From the NCBI RefSeq assembly GCF_022819365.1, contig NZ_CP089289.1:620001-684000 (forward strand): a DNA stretch of 64,000 nt. Reading direction: 5' to 3'. Positions 17,503 through 26,406 of the stretch are shown here, piece after piece; the stretch's first letter is position 1; each line of letters opens with the position of its first letter. The notes below the pieces were generated by a model. The model was given only the letters and a program-made list of their open reading frames with translations, searched no databases and was not told the DNA's origin. The DNA comes from Candidatus Nanosynbacter sp. HMT-352. GTDB taxonomy: Bacteria > Patescibacteriota > Saccharimonadia > Saccharimonadales > Saccharimonadaceae. A program made the position numbers and the translations under genes.

Positions 17503-19719
17503 TCACGATTCCGCCAACAGTTCATCAAGCTCTTCTGGACTAGAAATCAAAACATCACGTGGCTTAGAACCATTCTGTGGACCGATAATCCCCCGCTCTT
17601 CCATCTCTTCAATAATTCGCGCTGCTCGCTGATAACCAATTCCCAAGCGTGTCTGTAGCATACTCGTTGAAGCCTTGCGACGCTCAACCACTACACGAAC
17701 CGCATCCTTAAACTTATCATCACCACCTTCAGATAAGTCCATCACGACGCCACCCTTGCCATCCAATTGAACTGGCTGAGCCACCACTTCATCGTTGTAT
17801 TGCGGAGCCATCTGCATGCGCAAATGATCGGCAATTTTATTCACCTCATCATCTGTCACCCAAGCACCTTGGATACGCCTTGGCTTGCTCATGCTTGTTA
17901 CGTAAAATAGCATATCTCCTTGACCCAATAATTTCTCAGCACCAGATTGGTCTAAGATTGTAATACTGTCAACCTGGCTAGCCACCGTAAAGGCAATTCG
18001 CGCCGGCACGTTCGCCTTAATCAAACCGGTAATAACATTCACGCTAGGACGCTGCGTTGCCAATACCAAATGAATACCCACCGCTCGCGATTTCTGCGCC
18101 AAACGAACAATTAATGTCTCAACATCCTTTTTAGCCATCATCATAAGATCAGACATCTCGTCCACCACAATCACGATATACGGCATCGATCCATCTTCAT
18201 GCTCCTGAACATTGCCATTTTCATCAGCAATCGCAATCTTCTTAGCGCGCGACTGCAGCCTCTTGTTGTATTCCTTAATGTTACGGATTTTCTCGCCCGC
18301 CAACAATTTGTAGCGTCGCTCCATCTCATTCACCGCCCACTTCAAAGCTGAAATAGTCTTCTCTGGCTCATTAATCACCGGCGTAAGAAGATGCGGAATA
18401 TCGGCGTACGGCGCCATTTCAACTTGTTTCGGGTCAACCAAAATCAACTTCATATCACTCGGACTGTTGCGATACAGCAAGCTACACAGCAAAGTATTAA
18501 TCATAACAGACTTACCAGAACCCGTTTGTCCAGCAATCAACAAATGCGGCATCTTCCCCAGCTCGCCCACAACAACTTGACCAGATATATCTTTACCAAT
18601 TCCAAAGCTCAAAGGATCACGAGCAGCAGCCCACTGTTTCGACGACAAAGTACTTCGTAGGCGAACTTCAGCAGCCTTACGGTTAGGTACCTCAATACCA
18701 ACCGCTCGCTGACCAGGAATTGGCGCCTCAATCCTTAAACTTTGTGCTGCCAAATTAAGCGCAATGTTAGTTTCCAGCGCCGTAATTCGCGTCAATTTAA
18801 CCCCACTTGGTGGTCTTAGGGTGTATTGCGTGACTTTTGGACCAACATTAATGTCGCCCATCGCTGCCTCAATATTAAATTCAGCTAGCGTATCGTGAAT
18901 TATTTGGGCGTTCTGGCGCGTATCTCCAGCATCAGCACCGCTTTCGTTCTTCTCTAATAGATCCAAGCTTGGCGCCTCCCAATTCGGATCACGAGTTGCC
19001 ACCAAAGCCTGTTCTTCATTGGCCTTTTCCGGCTTCTCTACTTTCTTTAATAAGCTCTTTTTCTCTTTGGCTGTATCAATTATTGGCACACCAGCGTTCA
19101 GCTTAATTTCTCCCAGGTCGGTCTTTTTCTCTTCTTCCGTCGGCTGAGCAATTGACGCCTTCTTCATAACAGAACGATTATTATCATCCTCCTTGGTATT
19201 ACTCTTGATCATCCCCCAAAGTTTACTGAAAACTGTAAACGGTGACGTTTGAGTAATAAATAGAACTGTTATAAACGCCAAAACTAGATAAATAATCACA
19301 GCAATTGCCGAATCTACCATTTTCAAGGTTGCCGTGTTTAATATGTCGCCCACAAATCCACCAGAATTCGGACGCGAAGCCGTCTTCATTAACCCAAACA
19401 ATCCAGAAAACCACACAATTTCCAGAATTGCCGCAAATTTCACCACTGCGGGTAATTGATTCTCTTCCGCTCGGAAAGTCTCAACCGCCAAATAAATCAG
19501 TAGTATCGGCAATGCGTACGCAGTATAGCCAATAGTTTTTACGGTCGCCATATCAATCCATTGCAGAACCGGACCACCGACACCGAACCACGACACGACG
19601 AGTAGTAGCGACAAAAGAATAAGCATCACCGCGCCAACTTGTGACCAAAAACCCGCCGGCAAACTATGCTGCGGCTTGGCTGGTGCGGATTTTTTCGTGA
19701 TCTTTCGTTTTTTTGCCAT
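17503..19719 (-). CDS. ftsK: DNA translocase FtsK/SpoIIIE
   Basis: 738 aa. Four or so N-terminal membrane helices (residues about 25-165) are followed by a short charged linker (Lys/Glu-rich, about 170-260), the alpha/beta motor (Walker A GQTGSGKSVMINTLL; Walker B YIVIVVDEMSDLMM; VLATQRPSVNVITGLIKANVP) and a C-terminal winged-helix gamma domain (TSMLQTRLGIGYQRAARIIEEME). It pumps chromosomal DNA through the division septum to aid dimer resolution and segregation. The short linker is typical of small genomes. Confidence 0.97.
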   Translation of the reverse strand: MAKKRKITKKSAPAKPQHSLPAGFWSQVGAVMLILLSLLLVVSWFGVGGPVLQWIDMATVKTIGYTAYALPILLIYLAVETFRAEENQLPAVVKFAAILEIVWFSGLFGLMKTASRPNSGGFVGDILNTATLKMVDSAIAVIIYLVLAFITVLFITQTSPFTVFSKLWGMIKSNTKEDDNNRSVMKKASIAQPTEEEKKTDLGEIKLNAGVPIIDTAKEKKSLLKKVEKPEKANEEQALVATRDPNWEAPSLDLLEKNESGADAGDTRQNAQIIHDTLAEFNIEAAMGDINVGPKVTQYTLRPPSGVKLTRITALETNIALNLAAQSLRIEAPIPGQRAVGIEVPNRKAAEVRLRSTLSSKQWAAARDPLSFGIGKDISGQVVVGELGKMPHLLIAGQTGSGKSVMINTLLCSLLYRNSPSDMKLILVDPKQVEMAPYADIPHLLTPVINEPEKTISALKWAVNEMERRYKLLAGEKIRNIKEYNKRLQSRAKKIAIADENGNVQEHEDGSMPYIVIVVDEMSDLMMMAKKDVETLIVRLAQKSRAVGIHLVLATQRPSVNVITGLIKANVPARIAFTVASQVDSITILDQSGAEKLLGQGDMLFYVTSMSKPRRIQGAWVTDDEVNKIADHLRMQMAPQYNDEVVAQPVQLDGKGGVVMDLSEGGDDKFKDAVRVVVERRKASTSMLQTRLGIGYQRAARIIEEMEERGIIGPQNGSKPRDVLISSPEELDELLAES

Positions 19720-19729
19720 AATCGTTTTT

Positions 19730-19735
19730 ATTATA
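19730..19735 (-). promoter_or_regulatory. -10 region upstream of ftsK
   Basis: TATAAT on the minus strand 10 nt before the ftsK ATG. There is no Shine-Dalgarno, so the transcript would have at most a few nucleotides of leader. Confidence 0.5.
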
Positions 19736-19824
19736 CACTGATTTTATACTTATTAACAGATGTAAAAATCAATTTAACACGCTTTTATTATAGCACAATT
19801 TACCAGTAAAATCAATCTAGAGAC

Positions 19825-21984
19825 CTAGTACGGACGTGTGTTCTGTCGCTCTCTGGCTTTTGTGTCATTTGCTTCAGTATCTGGCACTTGGCGCTGCGGG
19901 AAACGGCGGCGTGGAGCAGTTGGAAGGGTCATTTTTGGCTCGTCTGAGGTAGGTTTTTTACCACGCGCTGGCGATTTTGAAACAGAATGAGCTGGCGCAG
20001 CTGCCGACTTTACAGACTTCAAGCCACCAACTTCGTTAATCACCGGAATGACAATTGGTGTTCGGCGAGTCTGATCATACAATATATGCGTAATCTCATC
20101 TTTAATTTCTTTTTTGATCACATCCAAATCATATTTGCCAGAAAAACTGCGCGCCGCTTTTTGCTTCAAGTATTGGCGAATCATATTCATCAATTCTTCA
20201 GAATCGCGCAAATAGATAAATCCGCGAGAAATAATGTCTGGGCTAGTCAATAATCGTCCCGTGCCACGCTGTACGGTCAGCACCACAACAAACATTCCCT
20301 CTTGCGACATGTGAATGCGATCTTTCAATACAACCTCAGAAACAATCGCGCCAGTATCATCATACATCACACCGCCAACATGAATTCGCCCAGCTTTCTT
20401 TGCTTGCCTTTCAATATCAATCTCAATAATATCTCCAGCATCGCACACAAAAATATTCTTGCGAGGAATTCCACATTCCTTTTCCGCCAATCTAGCATTA
20501 TGCACCAACATATGGAATTCACCGTGAATTGGCATGTAGTAAGTTGGGTTAAGTGCATTAATCAATTTAACATGATCGTCATAATAGCCGTGACCTGACA
20601 AGTGCAGAGGACCGATTCCCGTCAAGTGGGTTTTACCGTTCTGAATAACGTCAGAACCTTCGCGCATCAAACCATCAACCGTTCGCACCACGCTTTTTTC
20701 ATTGCCGGGAATTGGATTTGAGCTAAACACCACGACATCCGAGCCCTTAATTTTCATATATTTATGAGCGCCCGTTGCCATGCGATTTAAGACGGCGTTA
20801 AATTCACCCTGCGAGCCAGTACAAACTACGGCAATTTGGTTATCTGGCAATTTAACAATATCTTCCATCTTCATGATGGTGTCTTTAGGAATCTTAATCG
20901 TCCCCGAACGCAATGCCACCTCCAGGTTTTGAATCATCGAAAATCCAGCAAACGCCACCTTGCGTCCGTGCTTATGTGCCTCTTCCAAAATTAATTGCAA
21001 GCGATGCACCTGCGACGAGAAACAACTTAAAATTACTCGACTATTACTAAACTTGTCCATCACCTGACCGATGGAATACTGGATATCAAACTCCGTGTGC
21101 GTGTGCGTACCAGCCGATTCACAGTTGGTCGATTCATTCATAAACATCAAAATGCCTTCTTTTGAAGCCACTTCCGTAAGTCGCTCAAGGTCAAACTTTT
21201 GGCCGTCAACTGGACTTTCCTCGAATCGCCAGTCACCAGAATCGACAATCACGCCCATTGGAGTTCGAATAATCACCGCCGTAGAATCAGGAATTGAGTG
21301 GTTAACTCGTACCAACTCGACCGAGAAATGCTTAGAAACTTGAACAATTTCGTGACTCAGCGGATCCATCACTCGATAATCTGGCTTGAAATCCACTTCT
21401 GAATCGTCCATCGTTCGATCGAGCATGCCAATCGTAAACTTAGAGCCATAAACTGGCGCTGGAATACGATGAATAAAATGGCGGAACGAACCAATGTGAT
21501 CAAGATGCCCGTGCGTAAATACATGCGCCTTAATCTTGTATTTATTCTCTTCCAGCCAAGTAATATCCGGCGTGATGTAGTTGATGCCTGGATAATCACT
21601 GCCTGGGAACAGAAATCCCATATCTACAATGATAATCTCATCATCATATTCGATGGCGTTCATATTCTTACCAATTCCCATTTCACCCACGCCACCAATC
21701 GGAATAATCCGAAGCTTTGGCTGACCACCGCGAACAGGTTTTGGTTGCATTTTGGCGCTAAATTGCTCGCCGCCGTATCCGTTATAAACCGACTTGTTTA
21801 CTGGAATATCAATCAAGTGCTGTGAAGCCCTGAGATTAACATTCTCGCTTGTTCGTCGCTGAGCTCGGAAAACTTCACCCTTACGAGTAGTTGTACTATT
21901 CAAAACTGCATTGTTACTTTTCTTTGACTGCGGACGCTTATTGGCGTCGTCTTTTTGCGGTGTTGCTAGTCGCCGCTGACCCAT
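19825..21984 (-). CDS. rnj: Ribonuclease J (metallo-beta-lactamase/beta-CASP)
   Basis: The start is set at MGQRRLATPQKDD, with AAGGAG nine nt upstream; the frame is open further but that part contains the ribosome site. About 100 Lys/Arg/Asn-rich residues form an N-terminal extension, then the metallo-beta-lactamase domain (IPIGGVGEMGIGKNM, HVFTHGHLDHIGSF, VIVDSGDWRFEE), the beta-CASP domain and the HLSGHGYYDDHVKLI motif. A Pro/Arg/Lys tail ends the protein. A 5'-3' exo- and endoribonuclease in RNA decay and rRNA maturation. Together with PNPase in this window it suggests a Gram-positive-style RNA degradation set. Confidence 0.96.
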   Translation of the reverse strand: MGQRRLATPQKDDANKRPQSKKSNNAVLNSTTTRKGEVFRAQRRTSENVNLRASQHLIDIPVNKSVYNGYGGEQFSAKMQPKPVRGGQPKLRIIPIGGVGEMGIGKNMNAIEYDDEIIIVDMGFLFPGSDYPGINYITPDITWLEENKYKIKAHVFTHGHLDHIGSFRHFIHRIPAPVYGSKFTIGMLDRTMDDSEVDFKPDYRVMDPLSHEIVQVSKHFSVELVRVNHSIPDSTAVIIRTPMGVIVDSGDWRFEESPVDGQKFDLERLTEVASKEGILMFMNESTNCESAGTHTHTEFDIQYSIGQVMDKFSNSRVILSCFSSQVHRLQLILEEAHKHGRKVAFAGFSMIQNLEVALRSGTIKIPKDTIMKMEDIVKLPDNQIAVVCTGSQGEFNAVLNRMATGAHKYMKIKGSDVVVFSSNPIPGNEKSVVRTVDGLMREGSDVIQNGKTHLTGIGPLHLSGHGYYDDHVKLINALNPTYYMPIHGEFHMLVHNARLAEKECGIPRKNIFVCDAGDIIEIDIERQAKKAGRIHVGGVMYDDTGAIVSEVVLKDRIHMSQEGMFVVVLTVQRGTGRLLTSPDIISRGFIYLRDSEELMNMIRQYLKQKAARSFSGKYDLDVIKKEIKDEITHILYDQTRRTPIVIPVINEVGGLKSVKSAAAPAHSVSKSPARGKKPTSDEPKMTLPTAPRRRFPQRQVPDTEANDTKARERQNTRPY

Positions 21985-22070
21985 ATTGTTATACTCCTTT
22001 TTTATTACAATATAATTCAAAAACCAGGTATAGAGGTGAACTGACGTAAATTCCTCTAGTTAGTACTCTT

Positions 22071-22099
22071 ATATTAGCAAACCGCTCATATTTTGTCAA
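22071..22099 (-). promoter_or_regulatory. Promoter of the RNase J gene
   Basis: TTGACA (22094-22099), a 17-bp spacer and TAATAT (22071-22076) on the minus strand, giving a leader of about 80 nt with AAGGAG before the ATG. Confidence 0.75.
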
Positions 22100-22126
22100 A
22101 GAACAATGTTTTATAACAGAGGTCAA

Positions 22127-24211
22127 TTAATCGTCGCCATCAACCGACGTGTGTGCGAATTTACGCTTGCCACGATAAGCGAAGAAGCCGATTGTCAATA
22201 AATTAGCCACCAACAAGAATCCAGCCAAAACCCACATACTGCCGCCGTAAAATGCGTTATCTAGCCCACCCGAAATAGCCTGGCGCAATGCGCGAATCGA
22301 GTAAGTCATCGGCACTAGCGGATTAATTGCTTGGAAGAATCCGTTGGCAGTTTGGATTGGGAACGTTCCCTCGCTGGAGCCCAATTGAAGCACCAAAAGA
22401 ACCATCGCTAGGAATCGTCCTGGATTGTCCAAAACAATCACCAAAAGCGACACAATCGACATATACGCAAACGACGTCAGATAAATTGCCCCGATGAAAT
22501 GCGCTGGATGTTCTGGAGTTAGTCCTAAGAAAAACACCATCACTAACATCAAAATCGTTGCTTGCATAAAGGCCGCCACGCCAGCCACCGAAGCTTTAGA
22601 TAGCCACCAACGAATCGCACTTTCTTGCTCAGAAAAAGTTTTGCGGATCGGATAAATAACGTTCAGGACAATTGCTCCAACGAACAAACTTAGCGACAAA
22701 ACATACGGCGACAAAGCGTAGCCATAATTCGGAACATTGCCCTTTTCGGTCATCTCCGACTTCACTGGATTTGCAATTTGCTGCTGAGTTGTAGTGCCAG
22801 TTGGTTGAATTTTTATGCGGTTAGAGGCGTCCGCCAATTTATTCGCCAGCGCATCCGCGCCGCTTGCTAGTTGCGAAGTTCCATCAATTAACGCGCCCGA
22901 GCGACTCTCTAACAAACTCGCGCCATTCGCCAATTTTTGACTGCCCGATTTCGCTTCGTTTAAGCCGTTTGTTAAGCTTGCCGAGCCCGCCAATAATTGA
23001 TTGTTTGCAAATCGCACACTGTTATAGCCGTTAAATGCGGTAATTGCGTTTGGTGTCAATTGATTCACGCCGTTATTCAATGTAGAAACTCCGGCCTGAA
23101 GTTGTGTTTGTTGTGCTGATAGTTGCTGTTTTAGCGCTTGAAGATCTTCACGTAGCGTCCCCATCTGCGCGCTAATTATCTGAGTTTTTGTTAATGCTTG
23201 ATAAATATTGCTAATTTGCGGCAAACTTATCGTCGTAGAATCGCTACCAGAAGCGGCTACTTGCGCGCTCAAAGCCCGCAAAGTATCGCCCGCCGCCGAC
23301 AAGTCGGACTCCGAAGCTCGCATTGTTTGCGCCAAAGTTTGCGCTTCCGTTTCTACCTTGTTTTGCTGAGCCATGAGCGCTGGCGATGGATTACTCACGC
23401 TGGCGTTTAACTGATTTATTCCCGATTGCAATTGTTTCATGCCGTTAGATAATTGCGACAACTGGGATTCGGTCGGTAAATTGTTCGACAATTGCCCCAA
23501 TCCCGCCTGCAATTTACGAGAACCGTCGCTGAGTTGCGCCAGTCCGCCAGCCAAGGATTGCTGGTTTACTGCCAACTGTTTCACGCCGCCAACGTATGTT
23601 TGCGTGCCAGATTGCAATCGCCCTAATCCGTCGTGCAAAGTTGACGCGCCGTTAGCCGCCGTGTCCAGCCCCATTCCAAGCTTGTCCAAATTCTCCAAAA
23701 TTCCCTTAGCGTACGCCTGAGTGATTTGTTCAGACACCGAAGATTTGACCTTGGAGGCAGCTTGATTGCTGACTAGCGAACCGATATAGTTTTTCGCTGG
23801 TGTGGTCGTAAAATTAATAACCGCCTGCCGAGGTTCAGATTCGGTAATTGACGCTGCCTTCTGCGAAAAGTCGGACGGAATAGTTACCACTGCGTAAAAA
23901 TGTCCGCTATTCACGCCTTCGTCTGCTTGTTGTTTACTGACAAACTCCCAACCCAAATCGTGATTATCTTTCAGTTTTTTCTCGACAGATTCGCCGACAT
24001 TCAGCGATTTGCCATTTAAGCTAGCACCCTTGTCTTCGTTCACGAACGCCACCGGCAAGTTTTTTGTTTGCCCGTAAGGATCCCAAATTGAGCCTAGGAA
24101 AAATCCACTATACAAAATCGGGATAAACGAAATCACAGCCATAGATATCAGCAATATTTTATTATTAAACAAATGCTTCCACTCGGCTTGTAACATCTTA
24201 TTTTTAATCAT
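22127..24211 (-). CDS. YhgE/Pip-type membrane protein (ABC-2-like)
   Basis: About 694 aa. The start is set at MIKNKMLQAEWKHLF, which overlaps the stop of the Rrf2 gene by 8 bp. One N-terminal membrane helix (LLISMAVISFIPILYSGFFLG) is followed by the Pip-family segment DPYGQTKNLPVAFVNEDKGA. A large external region of heptad-like repeats follows (LNNGVNQLTPN, LASGADALANKLAD), then five C-terminal membrane helices. Homologues are the Lactococcus phage infection protein Pip and Bacillus YhgE; some act in export or ESX-associated functions. Partner regulation by the upstream Rrf2 gene is implied by the overlap. Confidence 0.9.
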   Translation of the reverse strand: MIKNKMLQAEWKHLFNNKILLISMAVISFIPILYSGFFLGSIWDPYGQTKNLPVAFVNEDKGASLNGKSLNVGESVEKKLKDNHDLGWEFVSKQQADEGVNSGHFYAVVTIPSDFSQKAASITESEPRQAVINFTTTPAKNYIGSLVSNQAASKVKSSVSEQITQAYAKGILENLDKLGMGLDTAANGASTLHDGLGRLQSGTQTYVGGVKQLAVNQQSLAGGLAQLSDGSRKLQAGLGQLSNNLPTESQLSQLSNGMKQLQSGINQLNASVSNPSPALMAQQNKVETEAQTLAQTMRASESDLSAAGDTLRALSAQVAASGSDSTTISLPQISNIYQALTKTQIISAQMGTLREDLQALKQQLSAQQTQLQAGVSTLNNGVNQLTPNAITAFNGYNSVRFANNQLLAGSASLTNGLNEAKSGSQKLANGASLLESRSGALIDGTSQLASGADALANKLADASNRIKIQPTGTTTQQQIANPVKSEMTEKGNVPNYGYALSPYVLSLSLFVGAIVLNVIYPIRKTFSEQESAIRWWLSKASVAGVAAFMQATILMLVMVFFLGLTPEHPAHFIGAIYLTSFAYMSIVSLLVIVLDNPGRFLAMVLLVLQLGSSEGTFPIQTANGFFQAINPLVPMTYSIRALRQAISGGLDNAFYGGSMWVLAGFLLVANLLTIGFFAYRGKRKFAHTSVDGDD

Positions 24212-24638
24212 GTGCGACCTCCTTTGCGACATCTTCCAACGTCACAGTTTTCAAATATTCACTCCACTTTTCCTGCGCTTCAGAAAAAACCTTTTCTATC
24301 ATATTCATGCCAATTTCCACCTGACGAGGACGCGATTGAAAAACTCTCTCAACAATTCCCTGAGGTTGAAAAAATGGCAATTCTCCTTCAATTGCAAGGA
24401 CGACATCATGCAACGTAACTTCGTTCATTTTTCTCGCTAAAATAAATCCGCCGCCAGTTCCCTGGGTTGAAGTGATTAGCTTTGCTATTACCAATTTCCG
24501 ACTAATTTTCTTCAAGTACGTCGGCGAAACCAGCATCTTTTCCGCCAGCGCGTCATTAGTTACCGGCGTCGTCCTTTTCGGATCCGCCAGAATTGCCATA
24601 ATGCAACACGCCTGTTCAACAGCTCCCGATAACCTCAT
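24204..24638 (-). CDS. Rrf2-family transcriptional regulator without Fe-S cysteines
   Basis: The start is set at MRLSGAVEQACCIMAILAD, with GAAAGGA 7 nt upstream; the frame upstream of it is promoter DNA. About 144 aa. Winged helix: LAEKMLVSPTYLKKISRKLV (recognition helix) and STQGTGGGFILARKMNEVTL (wing), then the dimerisation helix. The three cysteines that bind a [2Fe-2S] cluster in IscR/NsrR are absent from the matching region (GELPFFQPQGIVERV), so it probably senses something else. It forms a two-gene operon with the YhgE-like gene and likely autoregulates. Confidence 0.9.
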   Translation of the reverse strand: MRLSGAVEQACCIMAILADPKRTTPVTNDALAEKMLVSPTYLKKISRKLVIAKLITSTQGTGGGFILARKMNEVTLHDVVLAIEGELPFFQPQGIVERVFQSRPRQVEIGMNMIEKVFSEAQEKWSEYLKTVTLEDVAKEVAHD

Positions 24639-24663
24639 ACAAATCCTTTCTCGACTTAGATAT

Positions 24664-24710
24664 AATAGATATCGACTATCCACTATACTACGTCTGAGAA
24701 ACTTTTGCAA
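24664..24710 (-). promoter_or_regulatory. Promoter and candidate operator of the Rrf2-yhgE operon
   Basis: On the minus strand TTGCAA (24705-24710), 17 bp, TATAGT (24682-24687). Just downstream lies GGATAGTCGATATCTATTAT, an imperfect dyad (GATA-N5-TATC, ATAG-N7-CTAT) covering the probable transcription start. This is a plausible site for Rrf2 autorepression; the operator is an inference. Confidence 0.6.
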
Positions 24711-24723
24711 GAAAATAGTCTAA

Positions 24724-25305
24724 TTAAGCGCCGCTATTATTCTTCACGAATTCCACGGCCTGAATAAAATCATCAATTAAAGTCTGACGCATACCGCCGT
24801 TATAAAGCGCAGCGGCTGGATGATATAACGGAATCACTACGAATTCAAGCTCATGCAGACACACTTTACGTGGACGACCGTGTTCTTTACTGATCTGCAA
24901 TCCCGGAATAAACCCACCGCCGCTGTGCCGCCCTAAGGTCAGAATAGCCTTTGGCTGAATGATTTCTAATTGCCTAAGTAAATATGGCCAAAATTGTCGC
25001 TTTTCCTCTGGTAGCGGGTCGCGATTATTTGGTGGACGATATTTAACAATATTAGTAATATACACATCTGAACGTTGCAGATCAGCAGATTTCAGCATCT
25101 CATCAAGGAATTTTCCCGCAGCACCAACAAACGGCTTGCCCTGCAAATCTTCATTCTTCCCTGGCGCCTCGCCAATAAAAATGATATCAGCATCAGGGTT
25201 TCCATCGCCCATAACTAATTGCGTTGCCTGATCCGCCAAATCCGAACAAATCTTCTCTTTTACAATTTCTTCCGCCAACGCATCCAATTTAGCCTGCTTG
25301 TCCAT
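24724..25305 (-). CDS. Family 4-like uracil-DNA glycosylase lacking the Fe-S ligands
   Basis: 193 aa. It excises uracil from DNA. Active-site motif A is [20 protein letters not shown] and motif B is YHPAAALYN, both family 4/5 type. Family 4 enzymes bind a [4Fe-4S] cluster through four cysteines, two near the N-terminus and two in the VVKCRPP...C segment. Here the latter reads [29 protein letters not shown], with Tyr and Phe at those places, and only one Cys lies near the N-terminus, so the cluster is presumably gone. It has its own leaderless-type promoter. Confidence 0.9.
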   Translation of the reverse strand: MDKQAKLDALAEEIVKEKICSDLADQATQLVMGDGNPDADIIFIGEAPGKNEDLQGKPFVGAAGKFLDEMLKSADLQRSDVYITNIVKYRPPNNRDPLPEEKRQFWPYLLRQLEIIQPKAILTLGRHSGGGFIPGLQISKEHGRPRKVCLHELEFVVIPLYHPAAALYNGGMRQTLIDDFIQAVEFVKNNSGA

Positions 25306-25311
25306 ATATTT

Positions 25312-25320
25312 ATTCTATCA
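25312..25320 (-). promoter_or_regulatory. Extended -10, leaderless start of the uracil-DNA glycosylase gene
   Basis: TGA-TAGAAT, 6 nt, ATG on the minus strand; no Shine-Dalgarno. It sits within the T-run of the terminator of the gene before it. Confidence 0.65.
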
Positions 25321-25347
25321 AAAAACGCCCCGTAAGAAACGAGGCGC
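25318..25347 (-). terminator. Terminator of the surface-protein paralogue array
   Basis: Minus strand: GCGCCTCGT, a 5-nt loop, ACGGGGCGT (G-U pairs), then TTTTTT. It follows the last paralogue gene and overlaps the promoter of the next gene. Confidence 0.8.
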
Positions 25348-25365
25348 TTCTGATATTTAGCAGAA

Positions 25366-26295
25366 CTATTTATTTACCTTGTTTACCAGTATAGTTCCTA
25401 GGTTATTTAATTCATCGCGAATTTCACCCTCTTCTGCTATTTTTTGTAGTCCCGAAGACCATTCGCGGGCAGTCTTCTGTATTGCGGTAAGAGTGTCGTA
25501 AAAATCACTGATATAGTTAGAGTCGTATTTTTTGTAATCAGATTTCATCTCAGCAACTTTTGGCAACATTTCTTCAAGTTTTTCCAATTGAGCAGTAAAG
25601 TCCTTGACGAATTTCTTGTTGTGCTCATTCTTAATATCTGCACCCTTAAGATCCTGTCGAGCTTTCTTAACTGCGCTTTCTAAGGTGGATATATTAGAGC
25701 TGTTGCTGCTATCAGAAAAATCAGCTACTGCTGGAAGTATCTTTCCGTAAACTTCATCAAAAGCATCTACTGCAGAATCAAACTTACCTAGCTTATTTTT
25801 CAAAGCATCATACTTTTCACGAACCTCTTTGTCGCCAGTAATAGCCTTCATCTTGCCTAGCTCGCTTAATTTACCGTCAACTTCATCCTTTGTCGAGGCA
25901 AGTTTTTTGCGAGTAGATTCTAGTGACGTCTTAGTTTCTGAAGTAGAAACATATGAAAGTGACGTCGAAGCTTTATTGTAAATTTCGATTGTATCGTTCA
26001 CTTTGTCTACAGCAGCTTTATAATCCGCTTTGCTTGGACCACTTAGCAACAAGACAGCTAGGACTACACCAAGGATAATTACGACTAGTCCAATTATTCC
26101 GCCGATGATTCCCCACATGGCACCTTTGCTCATTTTCTTTTTTGGTGGCATTTGGTATGGAGTTCCCATGACTGGTTGTTGTGGGAATTGTTGTTGTGGC
26201 TGAGGCTGCTGAGCCTGAGGCTGTTGTGGAGCCTGCTGGAATTGTGGCTGAGGCGGCACTTGAGGCTGTGGTTTATTATTGTTGTTGTCGTCCAT
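25366..26295 (-). CDS. Membrane-anchored surface protein, paralogue A
   Basis: 309 aa. The first about 55 residues are Gln/Pro-rich and disordered (QPQVPPQPQFQQAPQQ), followed by the basic patch PPKKKMSKGAMWG, one strong membrane helix (IIGGIIGLVVIILGVVLAVL) and, after SGPSKADYK, a roughly 220-residue domain of charged coiled-coil-type helices. By the positive-inside rule the Pro/Gln tail is cytoplasmic and the helical domain outside. The motif KAITGDKEVREKYDALK resembles the KAL-DKEVK-YDKY motif of the two neighbours. Function unknown. Its first 90 codons are identical in DNA to the next gene upstream. Shine-Dalgarno CAGGAGA. Confidence 0.85.
   Translation of the reverse strand: MDDNNNNKPQPQVPPQPQFQQAPQQPQAQQPQPQQQFPQQPVMGTPYQMPPKKKMSKGAMWGIIGGIIGLVVIILGVVLAVLLLSGPSKADYKAAVDKVNDTIEIYNKASTSLSYVSTSETKTSLESTRKKLASTKDEVDGKLSELGKMKAITGDKEVREKYDALKNKLGKFDSAVDAFDEVYGKILPAVADFSDSSNSSNISTLESAVKKARQDLKGADIKNEHNKKFVKDFTAQLEKLEEMLPKVAEMKSDYKKYDSNYISDFYDTLTAIQKTAREWSSGLQKIAEEGEIRDELNNLGTILVNKVNK
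26016..26284 (-). repeat. 269-bp direct repeat, copy 1
   Basis: Reads identically, base for base as far as I can check, to 27012-27280. It encodes the Gln/Pro tail, basic patch, membrane helix and first outer residues of paralogue A. It ends abruptly within the codons after SGPSKADYK. Confidence 0.9.
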
Positions 26296-26360
26296 AAATA
26301 GTAGTCTCCTGACTTTTTATACTTTTTGTCATTATATCGCTATAGCTTAGTTATAGTCAA

Positions 26361-26396
26361 ATAAAAACACCCCAATTCCTCAGAGTGCTTTATTTT
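26361..26396 (-). terminator. Weak terminator after paralogue B
   Basis: Minus strand AAAGCACTC, a 10-nt loop, GGGTGTTTTTATTT: a short stem with G-U pairs and a T-rich tail in the gap between paralogues B and A. Confidence 0.5.
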
Positions 26397-26406
26397 TAGC
26401 TACAGA

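Noticed and set aside
23100..23720. Repeat-like stretch in the YhgE-type gene as a DNA repeat
   Set aside because: The similarity is at protein level (Leu/Gly heptads typical of the Pip/YhgE external domain), not a nucleotide repeat.
26165..26290. Gln/Pro-codon runs as a CRISPR or microsatellite array
   Set aside because: The units are irregular CAG/CCN-type codons encoding a disordered tail; there are no spacers or constant repeats.
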